DNA of 64,000 nt from Paraburkholderia agricolaris (lineage in GTDB: Bacteria > Pseudomonadota > Gammaproteobacteria > Burkholderiales > Burkholderiaceae), in NCBI RefSeq assembly GCF_009455635.1, contig NZ_QPER01000001.1, positions 2,046,001-2,110,000 on the forward strand. The letters run 5' to 3'. The notes beneath the pieces are model-generated. The model saw only the letters and a list, made by a program, of their open reading frames with translations, was not told the DNA's origin and made no database searches. Both the position numbers and the translations under genes were made by a program. Of this stretch, positions 17,383-26,627 are shown piece by piece. Positions within the stretch are counted from its first letter, which is position 1. Every line of letters starts with the position of its first letter.

Positions 17383-20028
17383 GTGGCAGACGACCCGTCG
17401 CCGCGACAGCTCCAGGCAAGGCCCGCATTGACCATGTTCCACCGATATAACAACAGGTTCGACCGGCTAGGCGCGATGTTCGACCGAGTGTCCCGCGTGC
17501 TTGGCAAGCGGAGCATCCTCTCGCCCGTGCTCGCACTCGTCATTTGCGGGCTGCTGCTGGTCGTGCTGCAACATCTCTCGCAAGCAGTCGACTATCGCTC
17601 GGTCGTGCGCCAGCTCCGTCACCTGACGGCGGGCGAATGGGCCGCGGCGCTGGGCGCGACCGCGCTCAGCTACGTCGCGCTGGTCGGACGCGACGCGGTC
17701 GGCTTGCGCTACCTCGGCGCCGTGGTGCCGCGCGCGGCGCTGTGGATCGGCGCGACCGCGGGCTCCGCGCTTGGCAATGTCACCGGCTTTGGCGCATTGA
17801 CGGGCGGCGCCGTGCGTGCGCGCGTCTATGGGGTGTCGAACGTCACTCCCGCGCAAATCGGCCGCATGACCGTGTTCACGAGCGTCTCGCTGGCGCTCGC
17901 GCTGGTGCTGATGACGGCGCTCGGCATGGTGTGCCTCGCCAACCCGCTCGCGGCGATGCTGCATCTTCCGCCGCTTACGCTGCGTTGGAGCGGCGCCGCG
18001 GTGCTTGCCGTGCTCGGACTCGCGACGGCCGCCTGCCGCCGCGAAACGCGCCCGGTCCGCACGCGCTGGCAGTGGCTGTCGTTCGATATCCCGGCGCGCC
18101 GCGATCTGCTCGCCCAAGTGGCCCTCGGCGTACTCGACGTGGTGGCCGCGGGCCTCGCGCTGTGGGCGCTGCTACCGCATGCGGATGTCAGCTTCGTGAC
18201 CTTCATCACCGTCTATGCCGCCGCGATGCTGCTCGGCCTGATCGGCCACACGCCCGGCGGCGTTGGCGTGTTTGAAGCCGCCATGGTGTTCACGCTGAAC
18301 GGCAGCGTGCAAACGCATCAGATGGTCGCGGCGCTGCTCGCCTATCGCGCAATTTACTTCGGTGTCCCGCTGATCGTCTCGGCGGCGCTGCTTGCCGGTT
18401 TCGAAGGCCGCGCGTTGAAAAGCCGTTTTTCGCTGCAGCATGCGGCGGCCGCGTCGAAACTCGCACCGCTGTTTCTGAGCCTCGTGACGTTTGTGGTCGG
18501 CAGCATGCTGGTGATTTCCAGCGCCACGCCCGCGTTCTGGCACCGCATCCGGATTCTGCGCGACGTGCTGCCGCTGTGGGTGCTCGAAAGCTCGCAGATG
18601 CTGTGCAGCGTGCTCGGCGTGCTGCTGCTGTTCGTCGCGCGCGGCTTGCTGCGGCGTCTGGATGCCGCGTGGTGGATGACGTTGCTGCTGGCGGTGTTGA
18701 GCCTCGCGCTGTCGTTGACCAAAGGACTTGCGTTTGTGGAAGCGGGCGTGCTCGGTATGCTGATCGCGCTGCTGCTGTCTACCCGTCGCCGCTTCAATCG
18801 TCATTCGTCGCTGTTCGCCGAACGCTTTACGATGAGCTGGCTGGTGTCGGTGGCGATGGTGCTCGCGCTCGCGGTGTGGGTGATGCTGTTTGCGTTCCGC
18901 GACGTGCCCTATACGCGCGACCTGTGGTGGCAATTCGCTTTCGACGAACGCGCCCCGCGTGCGCTGCGTGCGACGCTGGCCGCCAGCCTGTTCGCCGCGA
19001 CGTTCGCGTTCTGGCAGTTGCTGCGTCCCGCGGCCGGCCGTTTCGTCATGCCCCCGGCGCAAGATCTGCAGGATGCGGCGCGTATTGTGCGGGCGCAGGA
19101 GCGCAGCGACGCCGGTCTCGCGCTGATGGGCGACAAGAGCTTCCTCTTTTCCGAATCGCGCCAGGCGTTCCTGATGTACGCGAAAAATGGCCGCACGTGG
19201 GCCGCGCTTCACGATCCGGTCGGTCCGCGCGAGGAGTGGGCCGGCTTGATCAGCAAGTTTGTCGCGCTTGCACACACACATGGCGGCCGCGCCGCGTTCT
19301 ATCAGGTGCGCGCCAACGCGTTGCCGCTTTACCTCGACGCCGGCCTCACGCTGATGAAACTGGGCGAAGAGGCTCACGTGGTGCTCGACGATTTCGACCT
19401 GAAGGGCTCGCATCGTGCGCATTTGCGCTATGCGCTCAAGCGTGGCGAGCGTGACGGTTTTGCCGTCGAAGTGATCGATCAGGCCGACGTGCCGGCGTCG
19501 CTCGAAACGCTGCGCGAGATTTCCGACGGCTGGCTCGACAGCCGCGACGCGCGCGAAAAGAGCTTCTCCGTAGCCGCGTTTACCGACGAATACCTCGCCG
19601 CGCAATCCGTGATGCTGGTGCGCCAGAACGGCGAACCGGTGGCTTTCGTGACCTACATGACGACCGATCTGAACACCGAGGCGACGGTCGGCGTGATGCG
19701 CCACGTGGAAAGCGCGTCGCCGTATGCGATGGAGTATCTGTTCACCCAACTGGCGCTGCATCTGAAGCAGGCGGGTTTCCGTTCGCTCAGTCTCGGCATC
19801 GCGCCGCTCTCTGGCATGCAGCCGACGCCACTCGCGTCGCGCTGGCATCGGCTGGCGGGCATCGTGTGGCGCTTCGGCGGCCGCTTCTATAACTTCCGCG
19901 GACTGCGAGCTTTCAAGAGCAAGTTCCAGCCGCATTGGGAGCCGCGCTATCTCGCGGCGTCGGGTTCGATGAGCGTGTTCTTCACGCTCGCGGACCTGTC
20001 ATTGCTGGCAGGAGGCCGGCGTTCATGA
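17383..20028 (+). CDS. mprF: Lysylphosphatidylglycerol synthetase/flippase
   Basis: This 881-residue bifunctional membrane protein transfers lysine from lysyl-tRNA to phosphatidylglycerol and flips the product to the outer leaflet, lowering negative charge and giving resistance to cationic peptides and acid. The N-terminal half has about 14 hydrophobic segments (flippase region, with GLIGHTPGGVGVFEA near residue 285). The C-terminal cytosolic domain (DUF2156) begins near residue 560 and includes DKSFLFSESRQAFLMY. GTG 17383 is the annotated start; ATG 17434 is an alternative. Its stop overlaps acvB by ATGA. The lpiA-acvB pair of rhizobia has the same order. Confidence 0.9.
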   Translation: MADDPSPRQLQARPALTMFHRYNNRFDRLGAMFDRVSRVLGKRSILSPVLALVICGLLLVVLQHLSQAVDYRSVVRQLRHLTAGEWAAALGATALSYVALVGRDAVGLRYLGAVVPRAALWIGATAGSALGNVTGFGALTGGAVRARVYGVSNVTPAQIGRMTVFTSVSLALALVLMTALGMVCLANPLAAMLHLPPLTLRWSGAAVLAVLGLATAACRRETRPVRTRWQWLSFDIPARRDLLAQVALGVLDVVAAGLALWALLPHADVSFVTFITVYAAAMLLGLIGHTPGGVGVFEAAMVFTLNGSVQTHQMVAALLAYRAIYFGVPLIVSAALLAGFEGRALKSRFSLQHAAAASKLAPLFLSLVTFVVGSMLVISSATPAFWHRIRILRDVLPLWVLESSQMLCSVLGVLLLFVARGLLRRLDAAWWMTLLLAVLSLALSLTKGLAFVEAGVLGMLIALLLSTRRRFNRHSSLFAERFTMSWLVSVAMVLALAVWVMLFAFRDVPYTRDLWWQFAFDERAPRALRATLAASLFAATFAFWQLLRPAAGRFVMPPAQDLQDAARIVRAQERSDAGLALMGDKSFLFSESRQAFLMYAKNGRTWAALHDPVGPREEWAGLISKFVALAHTHGGRAAFYQVRANALPLYLDAGLTLMKLGEEAHVVLDDFDLKGSHRAHLRYALKRGERDGFAVEVIDQADVPASLETLREISDGWLDSRDAREKSFSVAAFTDEYLAAQSVMLVRQNGEPVAFVTYMTTDLNTEATVGVMRHVESASPYAMEYLFTQLALHLKQAGFRSLSLGIAPLSGMQPTPLASRWHRLAGIVWRFGGRFYNFRGLRAFKSKFQPHWEPRYLAASGSMSVFFTLADLSLLAGGRRS

Positions 20029-21299
20029 CATTGCAATCGTTTTTCAGGCGCGCCATTGCGGCGAGCCTCGTTGCTGGCAGCACCGCTGCTTGCGCCGCAA
20101 CCACCACCACTACCGCCACCGTGCCCGGCGGCCGTTATGGCGACGTAACGGTGACGCAGCCGGCCGGCCCCTTGCGCGGTCTGGTGGTGCTGTACTCGCC
20201 GGCTAGCGGCTGGAGTGCCGCCGACCAGCAAACCGCCGATGCGCTCGCCAAGGCAGGCGCGATGACCGTCGGCGTGGATACGGCGCGCTATGCGGCCAAT
20301 CTGAGCGAGAAAAAAGAAACCTGTCATCAACTGGTGGGCGATGCTGAAGCGCTGAGCCATCAACTCGAACGGCAATCGCAATCGAGCCGCTATTTCGCGC
20401 CGATCGTCGCCGGTACGGGGCAGGGCGCGACGCTGGCGATGCATGTGCTGGAACAGGCGCCGTCGAATACGGTGGCCGGCGCGGTTTCGGTGGACGCCGA
20501 GCGCAATCTGGATCCGCGCTTTCAACCGTGCCCGCCGGACCCGACGATCATCCGCGACAAAGTACCGGGCTTCGTCGAAAAGGCGACGCCTGGCAACGGC
20601 GATCGCACGCAACTCGTAGCGTTGGTGACGCGGCATTTGCAGACGACCTCGGCGAGCGATGACGACGTCTCCGATCTGCCGCTGATCGAATTGCCGGCGG
20701 CGCATCCGAATGGCTTGATGGCGATTGTGATTTCCGGCGACGGCGGTTGGCGCGATCTCGACAAGACCATCTCGCTCGCGTTGCAGAGAGACGGCGTTTC
20801 AGTGGTTGGCATCGACAGTCTGCGTTACTTCTGGAGCGAGAAAACCCCGGCGCAGACGAGCCGCGATCTCGCGCGCGTGATGCAAACCTACGGCGCGCGC
20901 TGGCATGCGGAGCATATTGCGCTCGTCGGCTATTCGTTTGGCGCCGACGTGATGCCGTTCGCCTATAACCGCTTGCCCGAGGCGCTGCGCGCGAAAGTGT
21001 CGCTGATTGCGCTGCTGGGCTTTGCGCCCGACGCCGATTTCCAGATCCGTGTGGGCGGCTGGCTCGGTATGCCGGCAAGCGACAAGGCCTTGAAGGTGCA
21101 GCCCGAACTGACGCGTGTGCCGCCTGCGATCGTGCAATGCTTCTACGGTGAAGAAGAGAAGGACACCTTGTGTCCGGCGCTGGCCCTTACCGGCGTCACG
21201 GTGATTCGCACGTCGGGCGATCATCACTTTGGGCGCGACTACAACGCGCTGGAACGGCGCATTCTGGACGCCTTCAAGAAACAAAGCGGCGTGCGGTGA
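20025..21299 (+). CDS. acvB: VirJ/AcvB-family lysyl-phosphatidylglycerol hydrolase
   Basis: This 424-residue exported alpha/beta hydrolase has an N-terminal signal peptide (MTLQSFFRRA...STAACA), a first VirJ-like domain with VAGTGQGATLAMHVL, and a second with the nucleophile elbow GYSFGAD (Ser304) and a C-terminal DHHFGRDY histidine. In Agrobacterium, AcvB removes lysine from lysyl-phosphatidylglycerol in the periplasm, and its gene is linked to lpiA/mprF. The overlap with mprF (ATGA at 20025) shows coupled expression here. ATG 20025 is preferred because upstream codons lie inside mprF. Confidence 0.85.
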   Translation: MTLQSFFRRAIAASLVAGSTAACAATTTTTATVPGGRYGDVTVTQPAGPLRGLVVLYSPASGWSAADQQTADALAKAGAMTVGVDTARYAANLSEKKETCHQLVGDAEALSHQLERQSQSSRYFAPIVAGTGQGATLAMHVLEQAPSNTVAGAVSVDAERNLDPRFQPCPPDPTIIRDKVPGFVEKATPGNGDRTQLVALVTRHLQTTSASDDDVSDLPLIELPAAHPNGLMAIVISGDGGWRDLDKTISLALQRDGVSVVGIDSLRYFWSEKTPAQTSRDLARVMQTYGARWHAEHIALVGYSFGADVMPFAYNRLPEALRAKVSLIALLGFAPDADFQIRVGGWLGMPASDKALKVQPELTRVPPAIVQCFYGEEEKDTLCPALALTGVTVIRTSGDHHFGRDYNALERRILDAFKKQSGVR

Positions 21300-21381
21300 T
21301 GCGTCCATGCGCATGACGCGTGTCGCTGGCGGCGCACGTCATACAGGCTCAGGCGGCGTTGCCCGATCTGGCTAGCAGGGA

Positions 21382-21410
21382 TTGACAAAGGGCGCCAAGT
21401 CAACGAAGAT
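21382..21410 (+). promoter_or_regulatory. Candidate promoter of the ilvA leader
   Basis: A perfect TTGACA (21382-21387) is followed after 17 bp by GAAGAT (21405-21410), a weak -10. Transcription from it would start at or within one or two bases of the leader-peptide ATG at 21418, which would make the leader mRNA essentially leaderless. The -35 is strong and the -10 is not, so this is tentative. Confidence 0.4.
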
Positions 21411-21417
21411 CATTCGC

Positions 21418-21480
21418 ATGAACTGCCTCGACATCCGTATTGCGCTGATTATTAGCACCATTCATCGAATGGTGGGTTAG
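21418..21480 (+). CDS. ilvA leader peptide (20 residues, Ile-rich)
   Basis: ATG 21418 to TAG 21480 encodes 20 residues with five isoleucines: residues 6, 8, 11, 12 and 15 (IRIALIISTI), including two adjacent ATT codons at 21448-21453. It ends 24 bp before an intrinsic terminator that precedes ilvA. This is the design of ribosome-mediated attenuation of branched-chain amino-acid genes: scarce Ile-tRNA stalls the ribosome at the Ile codons. There is no strong Shine-Dalgarno, only GAAG 10 bp upstream, so a leaderless transcript is possible. Confidence 0.65.
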   Translation: MNCLDIRIALIISTIHRMVG

Positions 21481-21526
21481 CGCGCGTCTGATCGCAGTGA
21501 CAATAACCCGCCCCACGAGGCGGGTT
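21456..21526 (+). promoter_or_regulatory. Attenuator: alternative antiterminator/terminator structures
   Basis: Four segments fit a classical attenuator. Segment 1 (21456-21463, CACCATTC) pairs perfectly with segment 2 (21467-21474, GAATGGTG). Segment 2 extended (21471-21479, GGTGGGTTA) also pairs over 9 bp, with one G-U, with segment 3 (21504-21512, TAACCCGCC). Segment 3 in turn pairs with segment 4 (21519-21526) to form the terminator. A ribosome stalled at the Ile pair 21448-21453 would mask segment 1 and allow 2:3 pairing, so transcription would continue into ilvA. A ribosome reaching the stop codon would mask segment 2 and allow termination. Confidence 0.7.
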
Positions 21527-21531
21527 TTTTT
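21505..21531 (+). terminator. Intrinsic terminator (attenuator) before ilvA
   Basis: ACCCGCC (21506-21512), a 6-nt loop and GGCGGGT (21519-21525) form a GC-rich hairpin followed by seven T (21525-21531). It is placed 69 bp before the ilvA start and after the leader peptide, so it works as the regulated terminator of ilvA rather than only ending acvB. Confidence 0.85.
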
Positions 21532-21599
21532 ATGTCCGCTTGCTGCCTGCCTCCTGGTGATCTCTCTGCTGATTTGTCCTTGCCGCCCAGGAGCTTGCC

Positions 21600-23171
21600 T
21601 TGCCGTTACACGAACTCAATCAGGTTGCCGACGCCGCCGACAGCGTGGCCTTGCGTCACGACTACCTGAAGAAAATCCTGACCGCGCGCGTCTACGACGT
21701 AGCCCGCGAGACCGAACTCGAACGCGCGCCGAATCTGTCGGCGCGCCTGTCCAATCCGGTTTATCTGAAGCGCGAGGACAACCAGCCGGTGTTCTCCTTC
21801 AAGGTGCGCGGCGCGTACAACAAGATGGCGCATATCCCGGCAGACGCGCTCGAGCGCGGCGTGATTACCGCGTCGGCGGGCAATCATGCGCAGGGCGTCG
21901 CGCTGTCGGCGGCCCGCATGGGCGTGAAGGCAATCATCGTCGTGCCGGTAACCACGCCGCAGGTGAAGGTCGACGCCGTGCGTGCGCATGGCGGAGCAAC
22001 GGTCGAAGTCGTGCAGTTTGGCGAGTCCTATAGCGATGCGTACGGGCATGCGGTGAAGCTGCAGGAAGAGCGCGGCCTGACCTTCGTTCACCCGTTCGAC
22101 GATCCGTATGTGATTGCCGGCCAGGGCACGGTTGCGATGGAGATCCTCAGCCAGCATCAGGGCCCGATCCACGCGATCTTTGTGCCGATCGGCGGCGGCG
22201 GACTCGCGGCAGGCGTTGCGGCATACGTGAAATCGGTACGCCCGGAGATCAAGGTGATCGGCGTACAGACCGACGACTCGTGCGCGATGGCCGCCTCGCT
22301 GAAAGCGGGTGAACGGGTCACATTGAACGAAGTCGGGCTATTCTCGGACGGCACGGCAGTCAAGCTGGTGGGCGAAGAAACCTTCCGACTGTGCCGTGAC
22401 TATCTCGACGACGTGCTGCTCGTGAATACCGACGCGCTGTGCGCGGCGATCAAGGATGTGTTCCAGGACACCCGCAGCGTACTGGAGCCGGCCGGCGCGC
22501 TGGCCGTGGCCGGCGCCAAACAGTACGCCGAGCGCGAGGGCCTCGAGAACCAGACGCTGATCGCGATCACGTCGGGCGCGAACATGAACTTCGACCGCAT
22601 GCGTTTCGTGGCCGAGCGTGCCGAAGTCGGTGAAGCGCGCGAGGCGGTATTCGCGGTGACGATTCCCGAGGAACGCGGCAGCTTCCGCCGCTTCTGCGAG
22701 CTGGTGGGCACCCGCAGCGTCACCGAGTTCAACTACCGGATTGCGGATGCCAGCTCCGCCCATATCTTTGTCGGCGTGCAGATCCGCAATCGCAGCGAAT
22801 CGGCGCAGATTGCCGCGGCCTTCGAAGCACACGGCTTCGCCACCGTCGATCTGACTTTCGACGAACTGTCGAAGCAGCATATCCGCTACATGGTCGGTGG
22901 CCGCTCGCCGCTGGCGCATGACGAACGCCTGTTCCGCTTCGAGTTTCCGGAGCGGCCGGGCGCGTTGATGAAGTTCCTGTCGTCGATGGCGCCGAACTGG
23001 AATATCAGCCTGTTTCACTACCGTAATCAGGGCGCGGACTACAGTTCGATCCTGGTCGGCATCCAGGTGCCAGAGAGCGAGAACCGCGAGTTCGACCGTT
23101 TTCTCGCGACACTGGGTTATCCGTACTGGGAAGAGACGCAGAACTCGGCGTACCGCTTTTTCCTCGCGTAA
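21600..23171 (+). CDS. ilvA: Threonine ammonia-lyase, biosynthetic
   Basis: This 523-residue PLP enzyme deaminates threonine to 2-oxobutanoate, the first step of isoleucine synthesis. The catalytic domain has the PLP lysine in VFSFKVRGAYNK (about residues 59-70), the ASAGNHAQG loop and the glycine-rich IGGGGLAAG. The C-terminal part contains two ACT-like regulatory repeats (about residues 330-515) used for feedback by Ile and Val. The start is TTG 21600, fixed by AGGAG 6 bp upstream; GTG 21645 is less well supported. Expression should be attenuated by the Ile-rich leader upstream, in addition to allosteric control. Confidence 0.93.
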   Translation: MPLHELNQVADAADSVALRHDYLKKILTARVYDVARETELERAPNLSARLSNPVYLKREDNQPVFSFKVRGAYNKMAHIPADALERGVITASAGNHAQGVALSAARMGVKAIIVVPVTTPQVKVDAVRAHGGATVEVVQFGESYSDAYGHAVKLQEERGLTFVHPFDDPYVIAGQGTVAMEILSQHQGPIHAIFVPIGGGGLAAGVAAYVKSVRPEIKVIGVQTDDSCAMAASLKAGERVTLNEVGLFSDGTAVKLVGEETFRLCRDYLDDVLLVNTDALCAAIKDVFQDTRSVLEPAGALAVAGAKQYAEREGLENQTLIAITSGANMNFDRMRFVAERAEVGEAREAVFAVTIPEERGSFRRFCELVGTRSVTEFNYRIADASSAHIFVGVQIRNRSESAQIAAAFEAHGFATVDLTFDELSKQHIRYMVGGRSPLAHDERLFRFEFPERPGALMKFLSSMAPNWNISLFHYRNQGADYSSILVGIQVPESENREFDRFLATLGYPYWEETQNSAYRFFLA

Positions 23172-23345
23172 GCCGACGTGGTGAAGGGGCGCAGGAACGG
23201 ATCGGGGTTTACCTCAATGCCTCGCAAAACCATGTGCCTGGTCGCCGCTCAGCCGGCCAGGCGCGATCGCCGTCTGGGCAACGCCAGAGCGCATTTGCGC
23301 GCCATAGGACTGCCCAAACCGATGCGTTCAATATCTCCAAACTAG

Positions 23346-24608
<1,263 letters not shown>

Positions 24609-24854
24609 GGCGAATTGATAGCCAGCGTTTATAGAACACGCACCGATGTTTTTTCAGTCAGAGGAGCTGCGCAGCGCCGGAGAAATTCCGGCAAACCCTT
24701 GATGGGCAGGCTTTCGCCATTGTAGTGTCAAAAGCAACAGTGAATTCAGGATTGGGGGATTTATCCGTACCCGATCCGCTCCTAGACTTGTTTCATCCGC
24801 TGCACTACACGTCATGTTTGCAGCGCGTGCAAGTCAATCTCTGGAGGTGGTTTC

Positions 24855-25103
24855 ATGAAATCGCTCATCAAAGCTGTTGCGTTCGCTGTTGTTTTCGGTG
24901 CCCCGATCGCTTCGTTCGCGCAATCGAATCAATCGGTCCCGCAAAACGCGCAGGGCGCGCAAGCGCAGGTTTCCGCACAGCAAGGCGCTCGTCAGGCCGA
25001 TACCAGCGGTTACGGTTCGGGCAGTCACGGCACATGGCAAGCCGGTCGCGGCAACGATACGACGGTCAGTTCCTATTCGCCGCCGATTTATAACGCGCGC
25101 TAA
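24855..25103 (+). CDS. Small secreted Gln/Ser-rich protein
   Basis: This 82-residue protein has a clear signal peptide (MKSLIKAVAFAVVFGAPIASFA, cut before Gln23) of the type found on Burkholderia DUF4148 proteins, but the short mature part is Gln/Ser/Gly-rich and lacks a recognised domain. The ribosome site is excellent (GGAGGTGG 6 bp upstream). The mature chain is probably a small periplasmic or secreted protein of unknown function. It ends before a strong bidirectional terminator. Confidence 0.75.
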   Translation: MKSLIKAVAFAVVFGAPIASFAQSNQSVPQNAQGAQAQVSAQQGARQADTSGYGSGSHGTWQAGRGNDTTVSSYSPPIYNAR

Positions 25104-25194
25104 GGGAAAAACGCAGGAACAAGCGAAGGGAATAACGAAATACCTGATTTATCGCAGCGCCGCTGGACACATTCAGCATCTGCGAGTCGACTAT

Positions 25195-25236
25195 AAAAAG
25201 CCGGTCATCGAACCTGTTTCGATGACCGGCTTTTTT
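25195..25236. terminator. Bidirectional intrinsic terminator
   Basis: A perfect 18-bp inverted repeat (25195-25212 with 25218-25235, loop CCTGT) is flanked by A5 on the left and T6 on the right, so it can terminate transcription in both directions. It separates two convergent small genes. Confidence 0.92.
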
Positions 25237-25262
25237 GCGTGCTCATCGTGCTCATCGTGCGC

Positions 25263-25511
25263 TTATTGCGCGCGCAACAGGGTCATCTCGTTGCGTAGTA
25301 AAGCGCGAAGGTCGTCGTCAGTGGGCCGCGTGCCCCAGTGGCGCGCGCCGGCCACCGATGCAATCGCGATCCACGAGTGAGGTGGAAACCATTCGCGAAG
25401 CACGGTGCCGTCCTGACGCAAACACAATTGACCGGTCTGTTCGCTGTATTCGGCGGAAATGACCGCGCCGTCGATGTGTGTGGTTACACGCCTTGGATCG
25501 TTGCGTAGCAA
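25263..25511 (-). CDS. Hypothetical protein, 82 residues
   Basis: The frame ends at 25263 and has a TTG start at 25511 with AGGAG 7 bp upstream, which decides the start; a longer frame begins at an ATG 25 codons earlier without such a site. The protein is soluble, with a central pattern DGAVISAEYSEQTGQLCLRQDGTVLREWFPPHSW that looks like a small beta-sheet fold. No family is recognised. It is convergent with the secreted protein gene across the terminator. Confidence 0.55.
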   Translation of the reverse strand: MLRNDPRRVTTHIDGAVISAEYSEQTGQLCLRQDGTVLREWFPPHSWIAIASVAGARHWGTRPTDDDLRALLRNEMTLLRAQ

Positions 25512-25589
25512 ATCTTCGCTCCTGCAAAAGATTGGGCGCGAATGCAGGCGTGGGCCAGCCGCGTCAGCGACGCCGCTACGGCCCATGCC

Positions 25590-25979
25590 TTAGTGATCGC
25601 CCCGGCCGTGATCGTCGCCATGGCCGTGCCAATCGCCGTGGTCGCCGCCATGACCGTGCCAATCGCCGTGCGGGCCTTCACGATAGCCGCGTGCGTCGTG
25701 CCATTCGCGGTCGCGATGGCGCTCTTCCCACTCGCGTCGCTCCCAGTAGCGGTGGCCGTCGTAATAACGCTCGCCGTACCAGCCAGGACTCACCACGACC
25801 ACCGGCGGAGCGGGCGCGTAGACCGGCGGCGGGGCATAGACCGGCGCGGGGGCGTAGGCCGCACCTGGAATACCGATGTTCACGCCTACATCGACGTGTG
25901 CCAGTGCGACAGAAGATGCGCCGACCCCCAGACCTGCAACGACAGCCATGGACAGCCAGCGGCTTCGTGAATTGCTCAT
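25590..25979 (-). CDS. PXPV-repeat, His-rich secreted protein
   Basis: This 129-residue exported protein has a signal peptide ending SSVALA, a Pro/Val/Tyr-rich segment with repeated APxPVYAP units (about residues 40-62), a Tyr/Arg/Glu-rich middle and a C-terminal tail with two copies of HGDWHGHG separated by HD residues. PXPV-repeat proteins are widespread in Burkholderia and of unknown function. The His/Asp tail could bind divalent metals, which is an inference. A His-rich lipoprotein gene lies 71 bp upstream on the same strand. Confidence 0.8.
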   Translation of the reverse strand: MSNSRSRWLSMAVVAGLGVGASSVALAHVDVGVNIGIPGAAYAPAPVYAPPPVYAPAPPVVVVSPGWYGERYYDGHRYWERREWEERHRDREWHDARGYREGPHGDWHGHGGDHGDWHGHGDDHGRGDH

Positions 25980-26050
25980 GTTTTATTCTCGGTTTTTAAG
26001 ATTGAGTGTGGAGTGCGCCACATCGCCGGCGCTTAGGGCGCTTAGGGTGC

Positions 26051-26170
26051 TTAGTAATGGTCGTGATAGTGGTCGTGATCGTGATAACCGCCCTCGGGGA
26101 CGACGATGCAGCCGCCCAATGCACTGCCGAGGGTGATCGCCAGCAGGACCAGCGCGAAAATTCGTTTCAT
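26051..26170 (-). CDS. Small His-rich lipoprotein, 39 residues
   Basis: ATG 26170 to TAA 26051 encodes a signal peptide with a lipobox (LGGC, Cys21) and an 18-residue mature chain ending GGYHDHDHYHDHY. GGGAG 9 bp upstream supports the start. Such a short lipidated chain with a run of His and Asp suggests metal binding at the envelope. The same strand carries the PXPV/His-rich protein next, so the two may form an operon. Confidence 0.75.
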   Translation of the reverse strand: MKRIFALVLLAITLGSALGGCIVVPEGGYHDHDHYHDHY

Positions 26171-26627
26171 GACGATGCTCTCCCTTTTACGTGTGATCGA
26201 ACTCTACTGAGCAGCGGGATTACCGGTGTGTTCGTGTGTAACAGGACGTGTCGATTTCTTTGCACGTCGGCGTCGTTCATGACAAGGGCAGGGGAAGGGG
26301 CGCGGCATGGCGATTAGCCGTTCTGATGGCGAGACGTTGGCGGGCAACCCGTTGAGCACGCTATGGAAAATGTTGAACCCGTGTGCATCCCGCCCACTCG
26401 GGCGGCCCGATGCGCGTGCGTATGAACAATTGAAGCAGGCGCGACGGAGCCTGTCTTCGAGCGTATGCAGAGCGGATACATTCAGTTGCAGACTCGCGAT
26501 GCATCGCGGCATCAGCTTCTCTTAAGGTTTGATCCGTAGCATCCCGCGGGAGTACGCTTGGAACGTGTGCGTACCCTGCACAAATGCGCTCCCCATTCAA
26601 TCGCTTCACTGCGGCTACATCATTTTC
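26171..26627. other. Gene-free stretch between lipoprotein and cytochrome b561
   Basis: The region contains only unsupported short frames, for example 26307-26525 on the plus strand. It should contain divergent promoters for the His-rich lipoprotein and for the cytochrome b561 gene. No clear operator was recognised. Confidence 0.5.

Noticed and set aside
18172..19935. 587-codon minus-strand frame inside mprF
   Set aside because: It is the antisense shadow of mprF, with low-complexity Arg/Gln/His composition and no start signals.
24676..24692. Hairpin GCCGGA-N5-TCCGGC after pobA as a terminator
   Set aside because: The stem is only 6 bp and no T-tract follows, so it is not listed as a feature.
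26307..26525. 72-codon frame before cytochrome b561
   Set aside because: It has no ribosome site or family resemblance, and an equally long frame exists on the other strand.
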